Below the pieces are notes generated by a model. It was not told where the DNA came from. It did not search any database and saw only the letters and a list, made by a program, of their open reading frames with translations. Source: Elysia marginata (lineage: Eukaryota; Mollusca; Gastropoda; Plakobranchidae). From it: 23,319 nt of DNA. Shown here piece after piece: positions 11,946 to 21,908 of the stretch (its first letter is position 1; every line of letters starts with the position of its first letter). Where the stretch lies: contig BMAT01007386.1 in assembly GCA_019649035.1 (NCBI GenBank), forward strand, positions 155,718 to 179,036. Reading direction: 5' to 3'. The translations under genes were made by a program, and so were the position numbers.

Positions 11946-12599
11946 TTTTTATTATCATTGTTGTTATTGTTATCATTATTATGATTATGATTATTGATAG
12001 AAAAAATGAAAGAAACAGAAACTACGACCAACACATTTGGTTCACATTAAAACTTTGATCTTTTATTACAAGCTGTACTGAGTATAAACATTATTGTATC
12101 GAAAGCAAGCCAGCCCTCACAAACTAATATTTAGCACACTACATTCACACAGCAAATTTTCGTTAACCTTTTCGCGTTGACTTTAATTGATCATCATGTG
12201 GAATAAATGCACTCCTTACTCTCACCAATTCAAACACGTTTTAAAAGTAAAATAAAAAAAAACTTGAACAACACTAGGAAACAATCTCCTTTCACACAAA
12301 AAAACCTGCCATATTCTTTCCAGGACAAAAGAGCCCTTTTCTTTGGAGTAAACAGTCTGAACGCTTTGAAATCAAAGTGAAAAGAAAACAGAAAAATTTG
12401 AGGAATCATCACAGAAATGCTACAAATAAATCAATCGAAAAGTGCAACAGCTTCAAATATATCACACGAGCAACAACTAAAGTGCATCAGCAATAAACGG
12501 TAATTATCATAAGATGAAAAAGAAGAAGAATGATAATAATTAATAGTATGTGGATTATAACGGTAATTTCAATCTTTCATAATTTACACAACGTTCAAG

Positions 12600-12708
12600 C
12601 ATTTAAAACAAAGAACCCACCATTAACATCATTATCATCATCCTCATCATAATTATAAAAGTAAAAAAAAAATAAAAAGAACAATGATAACAAGAATAAC
12701 AAAGTAAA

Positions 12709-12741
<33 letters not shown>

Positions 12742-12825
12742 ACTAATAATAATGATAATAATAAAAGGAATAAAAATAACGATAATGATAATAAAGAAGA
12801 TGACGGTAATAAAAAATAATTATGT
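12600..12825. repeat. (AAT)n-rich microsatellite
   Basis: AAT repeats are purest at about 12710-12740, with degenerate ATC/AAT/GAT triplets on both sides. Confidence 0.85.
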
Positions 12826-13689
12826 TGAAAACACATTTGTAAAGCACGCGCATATCACACCATTGCGTCACTCTGTGTGCTTTATATTCACGTAACATAA
12901 AATCTTCTGTACCTTTATACTGTTATCATTTTACATAATAAGTAACACTAAGAAGTTACGAGGCACCGTGCACGATTGTTATATTTACAATAGAAACATC
13001 ATAGGCACTAAAAGATGTGTTCCAGTAAAAGTTTACAAATGTTCAAAACATAAATATACATCTACATCAATATTCATAAAGACTTTTTATCAACAGAAAA
13101 GATTGAAATTGGTCTACCCAGAATAAGGGTTATTGTGGTAACAGGTAAAAAATACACACATATTCATACACCATTTCCAGCTTTCTGATTTTCCAGCTAT
13201 CCGATATGTCTTGTATACAAACAGAACTGATCTTAAGAAAACTAAAATTTTAGATGCTGGCACCCATTTGTTGAACCAGGCCGCAAACGCACAAGCCAAG
13301 TCACAAAATGCATTCACCTAAAATTTAATTCCTTACGACTACTAAATTGTTTTGATTATTATTTTTATTGTAAAGAGCGAAATGAGACAGATCTGCACTC
13401 GCTCAGTGTCAACCAAAGACATCAGAAAAGAAGAGACTAGAAACTTGCAGTGTCGCCTGTAATTTGCGATAGGAAATACCGACTTATCGTCATTTCACAG
13501 GAAGCAAATGCGATACTAAAGCCAAGTACGGCTTCTGGGCTTGAGAAGTTGAAAAAGTATTGTCCCTATGTATCTTCTACATAATTTTATATGGACACGC
13601 CATTGTGTGAAAACAAACAGGGATTACGGCCGTTTAATTGGTCCGTCGTCGATACTTAGCCTTGGTATGGCATACGTTTACTGAGAATT
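12826..13689. other. Intergenic sequence, nothing assigned
   Basis: A minus-strand frame (13317-13114) follows a TTTTAG acceptor-like site but matches nothing I know. Confidence 0.5.
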
Positions 13690-14030
13690 TCATGGACGGC
13701 AAAAAGGACAAACCAAAAAGATCGAGAAGAGGGCAACACCGAAAGAAAATTATATGCGACAATACGCCGAAGACAAGGAAAACTTCTGGGACATTTCATG
13801 AGGCAACGACGGCTGGACTTCATGGTTATCATTGGAAAGCTAAATGAGAAACAGACCAGGGGTGGCAAGAGAGAAATTTTTGGACGGACTCACCCGTTGG
13901 ATGGGAGCAAGGAGGCATGTAGAGCTGCAAAATGGCTTGGTGATAGAGAGAAATAAAGGACTACGATCATCTACACCATCGGGCGTTGCACTTAATGGTG
14001 ATGACGATGGCATACGTATCACGTAAAAGG
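13690..14030 (+). mobile_element. Decayed LINE C-terminal region (RTE-like)
   Basis: Two plus-strand frames together resemble the basic C-terminus of endonuclease-reverse transcriptases. LLGHFMRQRRLDFMVIIGKL (from about 13786) is followed, after a frame change near 13870, by REKFLDGLTRWMGARRHVEL and a tail ending about 14026. Known relatives read like LGH.LR...L......G...GKR.RGRQR...LD.L..W. An earlier stretch (KPKRSRRGQHRKK, about 13710-13750) echoes the same basic motif. The reverse transcriptase is absent. RTE assignment is tentative. Confidence 0.6.
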
Positions 14031-14861
14031 ACCCTAAGACAGTCTCAGTCTGTTTATCGGCGCAAGTAGTATCTAAATATTTCGACAGGCGATTACATCT
14101 CGATAAAACTCATGTGAAGAAGTTGGACCGACAAGTTCTCCAGTCTCACCGTTCTAATGTCTCTGGTGTCGCACATCCCTTTGTTTACATTTTGAATGAT
14201 TCGGCCTGCTTATTACACAATAGCATCGAGTATAAAAAAAATTAAATGCTTCCGTTTGATTTTTTTTGCTTAGCCAATTAGATTATTTATCACAATGGTT
14301 TATGGTATACCTAGATTGTTATCTCTATCGAATAATATAATCTTGTTTAAGCATTGATCGAACTTGATACATAGATTTCGATTTTTGCAAACAAATCTCA
14401 CAGTATCACACATACTCACAATCGCCTTTGTTTCGACGTTGAATCGATAAGAATTATGACCTTATTGCTTATGACCTGATGCTCCCATATATATACATAA
14501 AAGAAAAATATCACCGGTAATTTTTCTTTAAAAAAATGAATCATATCTCATTAAAAAAAAACAACTGAGACGCACTTGAAATTGTTGGAAAGGAAGGAAA
14601 AAACTTAAATTCTGTTCCAATCTTCTGCATCTTAACAGTTTTTTAAGTTGAGTTTAACATTGAGAAAAACCAATGCCTCCAGAGTGTAAGAAAAATCTGC
14701 TATTGCTAGGCGTATACCTGCAACAATTATCTTAGAGTCTCAATTTAAAGGCAATTTAATGGCTCAATTTCTATGTAAAGTTTTTCGTATAGTTAGGGAA
14801 CACTCAATAGTTCAGTAACAAATTTAAAAAAAATTCCGAACAATTTAATAATATTTTAAAG

Positions 14862-14898
<37 letters not shown>

Positions 14899-15383
14899 AA
14901 TTCGTATGATGCCCGTACCATTTCGAGTCCGAAATAATACTTCAATCGAAAGAGTTTAAAAGGGAAACTACTGTCTTAAAGCGAATACCTCTAACACTCT
15001 AAAAACAGAAATGTTCATTTCCCTTGATATGTAGGTAACTTATTTTGTTCACCCGAACCTCTCCTGTAAAAATAATTTGCTACTCCCTAGAGCGATTCCA
15101 TTCCTGAGATATCTAAATCAAAATTTATACATAGACAGCTTTTCGATTCTAATTAATTTTAGTGGCGAGAATTAAAGGAAAAGGGCAAGAAAATATAGAA
15201 ATATCATTACCTACGTCGTAAACTAATAGTAAGCAGAGAAACGTATTGTAAATTATTTGTAGGAAACTGTTGCAGCATAGCATTGTTGGTTGTTTTTAGA
15301 CCAATGGCTGCGTTATCCCTAGTCTCACCTTCTCACAGTGGTTAATTTCATGCATAAGTCTCGCTTTGACGTTCTAAAATCTG
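14031..15383. other. Intergenic AT-rich sequence downstream of the rolling stone-like gene
   Basis: Besides the poly-A run there is no structure I can support. It separates the decayed LINE from the 3' end of the gene. Confidence 0.5.
14867..14897. repeat. Poly-A run of 31
   Basis: Uninterrupted A run in an AT-rich stretch. No retroposon body or flanking duplication could be tied to it. Confidence 0.9.
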
Positions 15384-15417
15384 TTTATTACCTATCATGT
15401 ACCGCAACATGTTTATT
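15384..15417 (-). promoter_or_regulatory. Candidate poly(A) signals of the rolling stone-like gene
   Basis: On the minus strand, AATAAA occurs at 15417-15412 and again at 15389-15384, about 320 and 350 nt after the stop codon. No AATAAA is seen between the stop and these sites. Cleavage near 15.37-15.40 kb is inferred. Confidence 0.5.
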
Positions 15418-15737
15418 AATTTTATCTGATTTGTCCCTGCCAGTTCTATTTTAGATATTTTATGTTCTTTGTAACATAAACATTGTACAGAATTACCGCT
15501 AAAACAAATATCAAAACATTAAGTCTGTAACTGTTGCAATATACTCAAGTCCGTCTCAGAAAGTAAAAATAAATTGGTACTTATGCGAGGAGTTGTACTG
15601 TCTTTTTGTCTACAGGCCTGTATCACTAATTCGCTCTCATTAAGCATTTTAATACACGTTCTCCTTACGACTCTTAACACCCCACACCCTCCCCTCGACC
15701 TGCCCATTTCAACCCATGCCAGTAATTATAATTAGTC

Positions 15738-16006
15738 TTAGTACCTCTCCCGGTCTCCCCCTGCACTCTCAGCATCGCCCGCCCGCCCCAGGTTTCGATC
15801 CCCATCCTTATCCTCCCCCTGAGCCCCAACCTCCCCTGAACAGCATGTCTCAGCCAGGTGTAGTCTGAGCGTGAACAAAGCAAACTGGAAAAGGTGCACG
15901 AGCGGCACCGCCACCAGGATCACACCAAGGGCCATGCCAGCACTCTTCCCGGTATTAGACCAGTCCAGGGCACTGTAGATGTACGGTTTGCTTGAGGAAT
16001 TGGTAC
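15738..16006 (-). CDS. Rolling stone-like gene, coding exon 6 (TM6, C-terminal tail, stop)
   Basis: This exon encodes residues 198-286 and TAA (15740-15738). PYIYSALDW (205-213) matches the family's conserved block just before the last membrane segment (219-245). The tail after residue 249 is not hydrophobic. It is rich in G, E, D and R and begins with a juxtamembrane Cys pair (252-253) that could be lipid-modified. N200-S-S is a possible glycosylation sequon. The acceptor is GATCCCCAG|GT. Confidence 0.9.
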
Positions 16007-19000
16007 CTGGGGATCAAGACAGAAAATTTCAGCCAGGTGAGGATTTGATGAGAGAATTTCGAGTTATGTAAAATGTTGAGGGCATAAAATATTACACAAG
16101 TTCGGCTGATTTACCTACCAAAGATAACCCTGAGGTAGTTGAATAAGTCAAAGAAACTAATTTGAGGTTTGTGTTGTTGTCTTTTTAAAACCACGTAATG
16201 CTGTTTAGTTTGTAAAGCTGTCCCAAAAAGCCTAAAACAAGAACAGGAACAACAACTATTATTATAACAACAGCAAAAGCAAAAAAAGAAGTTACTGAGT
16301 CTTTAGTGCATTGTGAGGTATTTCATTTTAAAACTAACTTTATTATAAAAAGTTGTATACATTATCGATTTTTCTTTACAAAAGGAGCAACAATAAGCAA
16401 AATAAAAAGTAACAACAAACAAATGAACAAAAAACGAGACATAGTAAATAGTTGATTAAATAAGAGGAGGTAATTAAATCATATCAAGTCTCTAACGAAA
16501 CTCTCAAAGATGTAATATATACAGGCACCCACCGTCTGCTAAATGATAGAATATGCTGAAGAGAAGGTAGACGCCAGCGTAGCCACAGGAGTAGACAAAA
16601 TGTAACAATCTCACAGGACTTGCCACGATAAATATATCCAGTAAGACATACAGAGAGTTAACACCATGGGTCATTACACTCAGAGCATAGTCCAGTTCTG
16701 CAAGGGAAAAAAAAAACAAATGAAGACATAACAACAACAATATGAAAAAAAAATTGCATGAACTTTATGGTAAATTTTTCTCGAATGAATCTTTTCGTGT
16801 CCTGTGGTGTTTAATGAAATGTAGCTAATGCGAAAATGCTTATTTTTCTTACCAAGGGGAGTAAACATTGAAAAAAAGACATTACATGATTTTTTGGTTT
16901 GTCCCCTTTACACATATCACTTGTGCCTCTTCTTTGTCCTTGAGGTCAGAATAATCTTTCAATCATTTGATTGCGCAGTGGCTGACTCCACTATTTATTC
17001 TGATCTCTAGATCTATAATTTATAAGAGCCATACCTTAAATGTTATCGTTTTTTCTCTGTGTTTGTTGTTATGGCTAAGTGTTGGTGTGCTTCCGGATTC
17101 AAATCGTTGCCTTCGATGCAATTTGGATCTTCCCGTTCAAGTATGAGAGTCGCTTAGAGAGGCTAAGCAAGGACCTTCGGTATGGAACTCTTGTTTTAAG
17201 GATCGTAGTGGCGACATGGTATAAGCTATGTTTCGCTAAGGCGGTGGGTGAGGAAGAATCTATAAGTCGAAGGGTCCAATCAGACTAAAGGCAGACATTT
17301 AGGTCATTTCCACTTCAAAGCCTACTTCTTTCCACTGTTAATATACCTTTTAAAGTCTTTCAATCTCTTGTTTGTCCTGCCTGTCTATCTCGATAAATCC
17401 GCCACTTTGCATCTGTTGTCTCTATCTCTGTATGTATACTACTCTGTCGCCATCACCCTTTCCCTTTTTTTTTATCTTCCTCCCTTTCTGTCTCTCCTGC
17501 TTATTACCAGTCTCAAGCTCTTTACTCGTCTTTTTTCTTACTTTTTTTACAACTACCTTCATCAGCTCCTAACCATAAGTCACCAGAATTTTCGACTCCC
17601 TCCCTTTCACTTCTCTGTGACTCTATCTTCATCAACCCTTCCACTTCGACTATCAACTCTCCCAAAACCTCTTCCAAATTAATTATTTCACTAGGATCAG
17701 CAAAATTACACAAAATGCGATATGGACTCACTTTTGAAGACTAGGCTCCAGTACAGAATGGTAACAATAATGGCAGCATCGAAGCCTATGATAGACAAAA
17801 ACCACAAAATCTTGTGCTGCCAGCCAGCTTCCTCTGGAAAAAAAGAGAATAGGGTAGATTGTGCATGTGACATTTAAAGAGGGTAGATGGTGCATGTGAC
17901 ATTTAAAGAGGGTAGATGGTGCATGTGGCATTTAAAAAAAGATTACTCGAAGAATCTTCAGTCTTCAGCCCCTCAGCCTTTTTGGACAAGTTACATTGTA
18001 ACTGAAGAATTTTTAAAAAATATAAGCAATTGAAAAAAAGGTTAGTTTAGCAACTTTCATAGAAAAAATTTGATGTTTGCAAAATCTCAACACTAATTCT
18101 TACAAATTTTTGTTATTATCCTATATTGTATTGTCAGAAACCATGCGAAAGTCTGAAATAAGAGCTTAACTGATATTGAACATGGCAAGTTCCAAAAAAA
18201 TTTAGTTTTACCAATAGATAGTCATACATGACAGGGTCTATTTTTAACCATGAAATCCAAGCTATTGCCCAACAATTACGCCTATGGTCGTAAGCACAAA
18301 CCGAAATAAATCTGCAGAAAACAGAATTTACGTTAATCAATGTTAACCGCGAGAAGTTGTATTCACAATTATTCGAGCAAAAATATCAGTGTTCATTGAA
18401 ATAAAAAACGCTAAAAGAGTCTAAAACAAAGCGAAACTAACCATCTTTAAAGTGCTCCTTCTCTGTTTTTCCCTTGTAAGTAGAGTGGGCGACAACAGCA
18501 AGGTGAACGCCGCTTTGGAAGAAGAGAACCGCGTATGACCAGTTTGTAAGGTAGATGAACCATTTGAGGCCCTCGCCCTTGTAGTCTTCTTGATCTGTTA
18601 GATGGAGGTAAAGAAATGCCAATACAAACTTAGATTCCTTATGTTGACCTGTTTGTGATTGCGTCTGAGCCCCTTAGACGGAAAGAATATACAGTAAACA
18701 GATGAGAAATAAGGCAGAGGCAAAAGGAGCATGCAATACAGAGTAAGAGTCGAACCCGCACCATACGGTGGCACCTACCGTCTTGTCGGGCAATAGTTCG
18801 AACGAGCAGATCACTAATGTAACTATCTGCTGCTTCGAGAGGTTAATTTTAGGGGAGGGGGGGGGTATGAAAAAAATTAGCTGATAAGAAACGAATGAGG
18901 GAGATGGTACAAGAAAAAGAAGATAAAGGAGCTGGAGTCAGGAAAAAAAGTTGAGAGAGAAAGAAAAAAATAGAGAGAGTGAGAGAGATAGGGAGAGAGA

Positions 19001-19148
19001 TATAGAGAGAGCGAGAATGGTTTCCTACTTCAACGGAAATTTTATAAAAAAAAACAAACAAGAGTGTAGAGAGATAGGAAAATAGAATTGTTAAGGTACA
19101 GACAAATTTATAGACATGTAAATGAAGAGTAAATAGAGAGAGATAGGT

Positions 19149-19197
<49 letters not shown>

Positions 19198-20263
19198 AAT
19201 ACATACAGACAGACAGAGAAGAAAAAAGAATACGAGAGTCAGAGAGATGGGGCGCTTATGTGCTCCATGAAATAAAGATAAATACATTGATGCTAAAACA
19301 AATAAAAAATAACATGATTATCCGCGTTAACTTACCTATTTCATGATGAATGCTCCTGATGAGCCAACCAAAGTGCCACACAAACCAAAATGCTCGCCAT
19401 GCAATAAAGAGCTTGTGGTTCCAACGCCACTGCAAAGAGAAAAAAAAATGTAGGCGTTAAAACACAAAGTGAGCTTGTGTATGATTAGAACTTTCAGTTT
19501 CGATTTAGGAAAAAAATGCTGCGATCACGTGTTTATCTTCTTACTAGAAACTAGCAAAACCAATAGGTATATTCGCCCAATCTTTCCCAATAGACCAAGG
19601 AAAACAAAAGTAATTTGGTTGATGTTAGAATGCTATGTATTTATTGGGAGCATCCATATTCCTGTTCATTTAAGAAACCTATAGTTGCTAATGTTGCGTT
19701 ATGAAGAAAATTATGAAAAAAAAACGTAAAACAAATATCATCTTAAAACACGAGCACAAAATAATAGTATTAAAGGCGTGGATTCTTTGTTTGAATTGCT
19801 TAGACCTTGTTTGTGGATCAAGACCACCGACGAGCCTGCGGCTCATCAAGATGATTTTTCCTGTATTCCTGAATTCTTGTACATTATACAAGATTTAATT
19901 TCCATTATAAGCCGGGGCAAAAGTGTAAGATCAATTTTAAGAACTTGTAGTACTTATTTAACTATGCAAATATGTTAAAAGGTCATTAGAATTTCTAGCT
20001 TCATTTAGAAATACCTTGGAGCAAACTATAGGAGCAAACTATAGGATAAACTGACACATAAGACACTGCTAATACTTTTTAAAGATATTTGAAGTATGTT
20101 TTTTCTTATAAACAAGCCAATTTTTTGTGAATGCCTCTTTCTTTTTGTCTCCTGTAATTGTTATTTTTGTTTCATTTGCAGTAAAGGCGGCGTGCAAGTT
20201 TCAATGAGAGGGGGCGCGAGGGAGGGGGGAGAGAGAAAGAGAAAGAGAGAGAGCGAGAGAGAT

Positions 20264-20320
<57 letters not shown>

Positions 20321-21908
20321 GAGAGAGGCAGACAGACAGGATAGACAGACAGACAGAGACAGAGAGAAGCAGACTGAGACAGACAGACAGAGACAAAGAC
20401 GACAGAGAGGAGAGATAGAAAAAGACACACAAAACACAGAGAAATGTGCATACTAAGCTTATAAAACCGCGGTGATATATTCCTGTGCATCAGCCACCAA
20501 AAATGTTCATTTTTTCTGACGCGAAGTACTTGTCGAAGGCTCTGCATTTTAATGACTTTGGCTAGATCTAGTTTAATGTAGAGATTTTGTAGCTGGACGT
20601 ATAGCTTTAGGAAAAAATGTAGCAGCGCTGTCATTTGCCTGGAAAAGTAGCCTTCTACAATGCCTCGAATCTTCGTGCGAAAATTGGAGACCGGGCTTTT
20701 TTTTTTACCGTTTTGGAAAGATGTAAAAACTTTTTGACGCAATAGCTGTTGTGTACCTAGACTTCTGAAACCCCCTTGACAGTGTGGGCCTAGATAGCTC
20801 ACTTGGTAGTGGCTTCGCTCCGTGGCCAAGAAGTCGCGGGTTCGAGCCTCAGCCGAGCACAGTCCGGGCCCCTACTGGTTGGGTCGGTGTTAGTATAGTG
20901 TGACCGGCTGAGGCTAAGTCATGGTATCCCCAATAGTCTCTGGGTGGCAGCCCATACATTGTCATTGGGACCCAAGCCCTGAGACCCTGATTGAGTGCAC
21001 CTTTGAAGTGGAATTGGGCTTGTAAAAATATCCTTCAATCAATCAACCTTGACAGTGTGCTACGTGAGCTTTTACTGTTGAAATTGAGATGCTACAGCAT
21101 CCATAGAGAACACCCTCAGACGGATCTGTGATTTTCTTAGAAATAGACAAGTCGTCGCCAATTAAAAACCAATGCTTTAATGCTAGACAATATGCAACGC
21201 ACGGCCACTAAACTGCTCCCATACACGACAAACTTCCATTATGGTGATAGACTAAAAGCTTTAAATCTCCAAGTATTATGTGCAGGCAACTTAGCGGCGA
21301 TTTAATAAAGGCCTATAAGCCCCACAAAAGGACTAGATCTATACAAAGTTCATGTGGAAGAACATCTCCCGCTTAGATGTGAAACTAGAACAAGAGGTCA
21401 TTGTTCAAAAAAACACGGAACAAGCCCACAGCTTTGATATTAGAAAGAGCGTGTTTAGCTTGAGGGTCTTAAACACATGGAATAATGTGCGACACAACAC
21501 GCTCAATGCATCAAGCTGAAATGTCTTCTAAGACAGCATTGATAAACTCCCCAGCAACTACAAAAAATACACTTATCAACACCGTCTTCCCACTGCAGCC
21601 AATGCTTCAATCCTCGCAGTGTCCGCGATTGAAAAGCCCAAGATCTTCGACGGGCCTAGGGCACTCACCGATGGGTAATCTTGTATTCTTGTAATCTTAC
21701 ATAAAACACACAACTAGATCTACATTTATTTTTCATGATGAAAGAGAACATCATGCCTTTCGTGTAATTATGTTGGCATTCAGTGCAATAAACAGTTTCA
21801 ATGATGCAATTGTAGAAAGCTGTAGCTTACCTGGGATTTCACAAAATGATGTGGGAATGGATAGCCTAGACCTAGAGCTCGACACTGAAATTCCTCCCGA
21901 ATCGCCAT
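15738..21908 (-). CDS. Rolling stone-like multi-pass membrane protein, six coding exons (286 aa)
   Basis: Six minus-strand exons (21908-21831, 19429-19336, 18594-18442, 17833-17732, 16697-16533, 16006-15738) total 861 nt and join into 286 codons plus TAA with no internal stop. Intron phases are 0,1,1,1,1 and every intron is GT-AG. Family hallmarks seen in order are FVKSQW at 22-27, AWR at 36-38, WFIYLTNWSY at 69-78, YW at 136-137, HGVNS at 153-157, a D163...P170.R172..H175 block, and YIYSALDW at 206-213. Hydrophobic segments lie near 33-50, 69-93, 117-141, 150-171, 173-195 and 219-245, so six or seven membrane passes are likely. The length fits the roughly 280-300 residues usual in the family. 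Drosophila rolling stone is a membrane protein required for myoblast fusion; other members are poorly understood, so no function is claimed here. Paralogues are common, so orthology to the fly gene is not implied. Confidence 0.9.
16533..16697 (-). CDS. Rolling stone-like gene, coding exon 5 (TM4-TM5)
   Basis: This exon encodes residues 143-197 plus one base. It carries HGVNSLYVLLD (153-163), then P170, R172 and H175, the conserved polar positions of the central Rost domain, within two adjoining hydrophobic stretches (150-171 and 173-195). The acceptor is CCCTTGCAG|AA and the donor GACG|GTGGGT, phase 1. Reading through the donor keeps the frame open into the intron for about 10 codons, so the boundary rests on the match to exon 6. 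Confidence 0.9.
17732..17833 (-). CDS. Rolling stone-like gene, coding exon 4 (TM3)
   Basis: This exon encodes residues 109-142 plus one base: EEAGWQHKILWFLSIIGFD and on to LYWSLVFK. It forms membrane segment 3 (117-141), ending in the YW pair common in the family. The acceptor tract is TTTTTTTCCAG|AG and the donor AAAA|GTGAGT, phase 1. The intronic sequence directly upstream is a 29-bp minisatellite. Confidence 0.9.
17852..17936. repeat. 29-bp minisatellite, 3 copies, at an intron 3 acceptor
   Basis: Three near-identical units start at 17852, 17881 and 17910 (core TAGATGGTGCATGTGACATT). On the minus strand the array ends about 18 nt upstream of coding exon 4, directly against its polypyrimidine tract. 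Confidence 0.92.
18442..18594 (-). CDS. Rolling stone-like gene, coding exon 3 (TM2)
   Basis: This exon encodes the rest of codon 58 to residue 108 plus one base. WFIYLTNWSY (69-78) is the family's most recognisable motif and opens membrane segment 2 (69-93). A charged, lysine-rich loop follows (STYKGKTEKEHFKD, 95-108) and is probably soluble. The acceptor is CTAACAG|AT and the donor GATG|GTTAGT, phase 1. Confidence 0.9.
18740..18835 (-). mobile_element. Possible diverged tRNA-like SINE head in intron 2
   Basis: The minus strand has a B-box match GGTTCGACTCT (18756-18746). A weak A-box-like TAGTTACATTAG lies about 70 nt upstream, further than normal. No tail or flanking repeats were identified. 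Confidence 0.22.
18890..19215. repeat. GA-rich region with (GA)n core in intron 2
   Basis: GAGA-rich sequence with the purest block at 19155-19192, ending in ACAGACAGACAG. Confidence 0.9.
19336..19429 (-). CDS. Rolling stone-like gene, coding exon 2 (TM1)
   Basis: This exon encodes residues 27-57 plus the first base of codon 58. It starts WRWNHKLFIAWRAFW and ends HHEI. The acceptor is a T-rich tract ending TTTGCAG|TGG, and the donor is ATAG|GTAAGT (phase 1). The exon holds the conserved W...L..WR motif and the first membrane segment (about 33-50), which is unusually rich in tryptophan. It is too short to stand out as an open frame. Confidence 0.88.
20018..20043. repeat. 13-bp tandem duplication
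   Basis: GGAGCAAACTATA occurs twice in tandem, followed by a degenerate GGATAAACT. In intron 1. Confidence 0.8.
20222..20415. repeat. (GA)n and (GACA)n compound repeat in intron 1
   Basis: A GA block (about 20230-20302) passes into GACA/GACAGAGA repeats. Open frames across it are low-complexity artefacts. Confidence 0.95.
20774..20786 (+). repeat. SINE target-site duplication, left copy
   Basis: CCTTGACAGTGTG matches 21047-21059 at all 13 positions. Confidence 0.92.
20787..21046 (+). mobile_element. tRNA-derived SINE (complete, 260 bp) in intron 1
   Basis: The head is tRNA-like: A box TAGCTCACTTGG at 20795-20806 and B box GGTTCGAGCCT at 20839-20849, with tRNA-like spacing. A body of about 175 bp without an obvious family name follows, then a short tail of TTCAATCAATCAA. 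Perfect 13-bp direct repeats flank it exactly, so both ends are defined. It lies antisense to the host gene. The tail does not resemble the (ATT)n tail of the LINE at 3.4 kb, so a different LINE probably mobilised it. The intact TSD points to a fairly recent insertion. Confidence 0.9.
21047..21059 (+). repeat. SINE target-site duplication, right copy
   Basis: Second copy of the 13-bp repeat directly after the SINE tail. Removing the SINE and one copy restores continuous similarity to a LINE reverse transcriptase. Confidence 0.92.
21831..21908 (-). CDS. Rolling stone-like gene, coding exon 1 (start codon)
   Basis: This exon encodes residues 1-26 (MAIREEFQCRALGLGYPF, then PHHFVKSQ). The ATG at 21908-21906 has G at -3 and G at +4, a strong Kozak context. 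An in-frame TAG lies 24 codons upstream (21980-21978), so this is the first ATG of the frame. The donor is CAG|GTAAGC, phase 0. The pattern of an acidic start, a G/Y/P stretch, then F.KSQ|W is typical of the N-terminus of Rost-family proteins. A competing open frame through the same bases lacks an ATG and would not join exon 2 in phase. Confidence 0.85.

Larger units (their letters stand above)
20740..21690 (+). mobile_element. Decayed, internally deleted LINE (CR1/Jockey-like) split by the SINE
   Basis: Plus-strand pieces match non-LTR retrotransposon protein. VYLDF (20751-20765), followed after the SINE by DSV.RELLLLKLR, is reverse-transcriptase motif A. FLRNRQVVAN (21133-21162) is the next block. 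Then the sequence jumps to the C-terminal region: LDNMQRTATKLLP (from 21183), DRLKALNL (from 21245), RTRGHC (from 21388) and FSLRVLNTWNN (21454-21486), ending in an open stretch to TAA at 21676-21678. Reverse-transcriptase motifs B to E, including the YADD box, are missing between about 21163 and 21180. Frameshifts and stops show it is dead. It lies antisense in intron 1. Clade assignment is tentative. Confidence 0.75.

Noticed and set aside
13114-13317. Minus-strand 67-codon frame after an acceptor-like TTTTAG
   Set aside because: Looked like a terminal exon, but no partner exons or known family were found.
17368-17682. Ser/Leu-rich plus-strand frame of 104 codons in intron 4
   Set aside because: Pyrimidine-rich sequence translated; no family features, and it lies in an intron of the opposite-strand gene.
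20161-20829. Minus-strand 222-codon frame
   Set aside because: It combines GA/GACA repeat translation with intronic sequence and part of the SINE. A gene reading through a SINE and a microsatellite is implausible.
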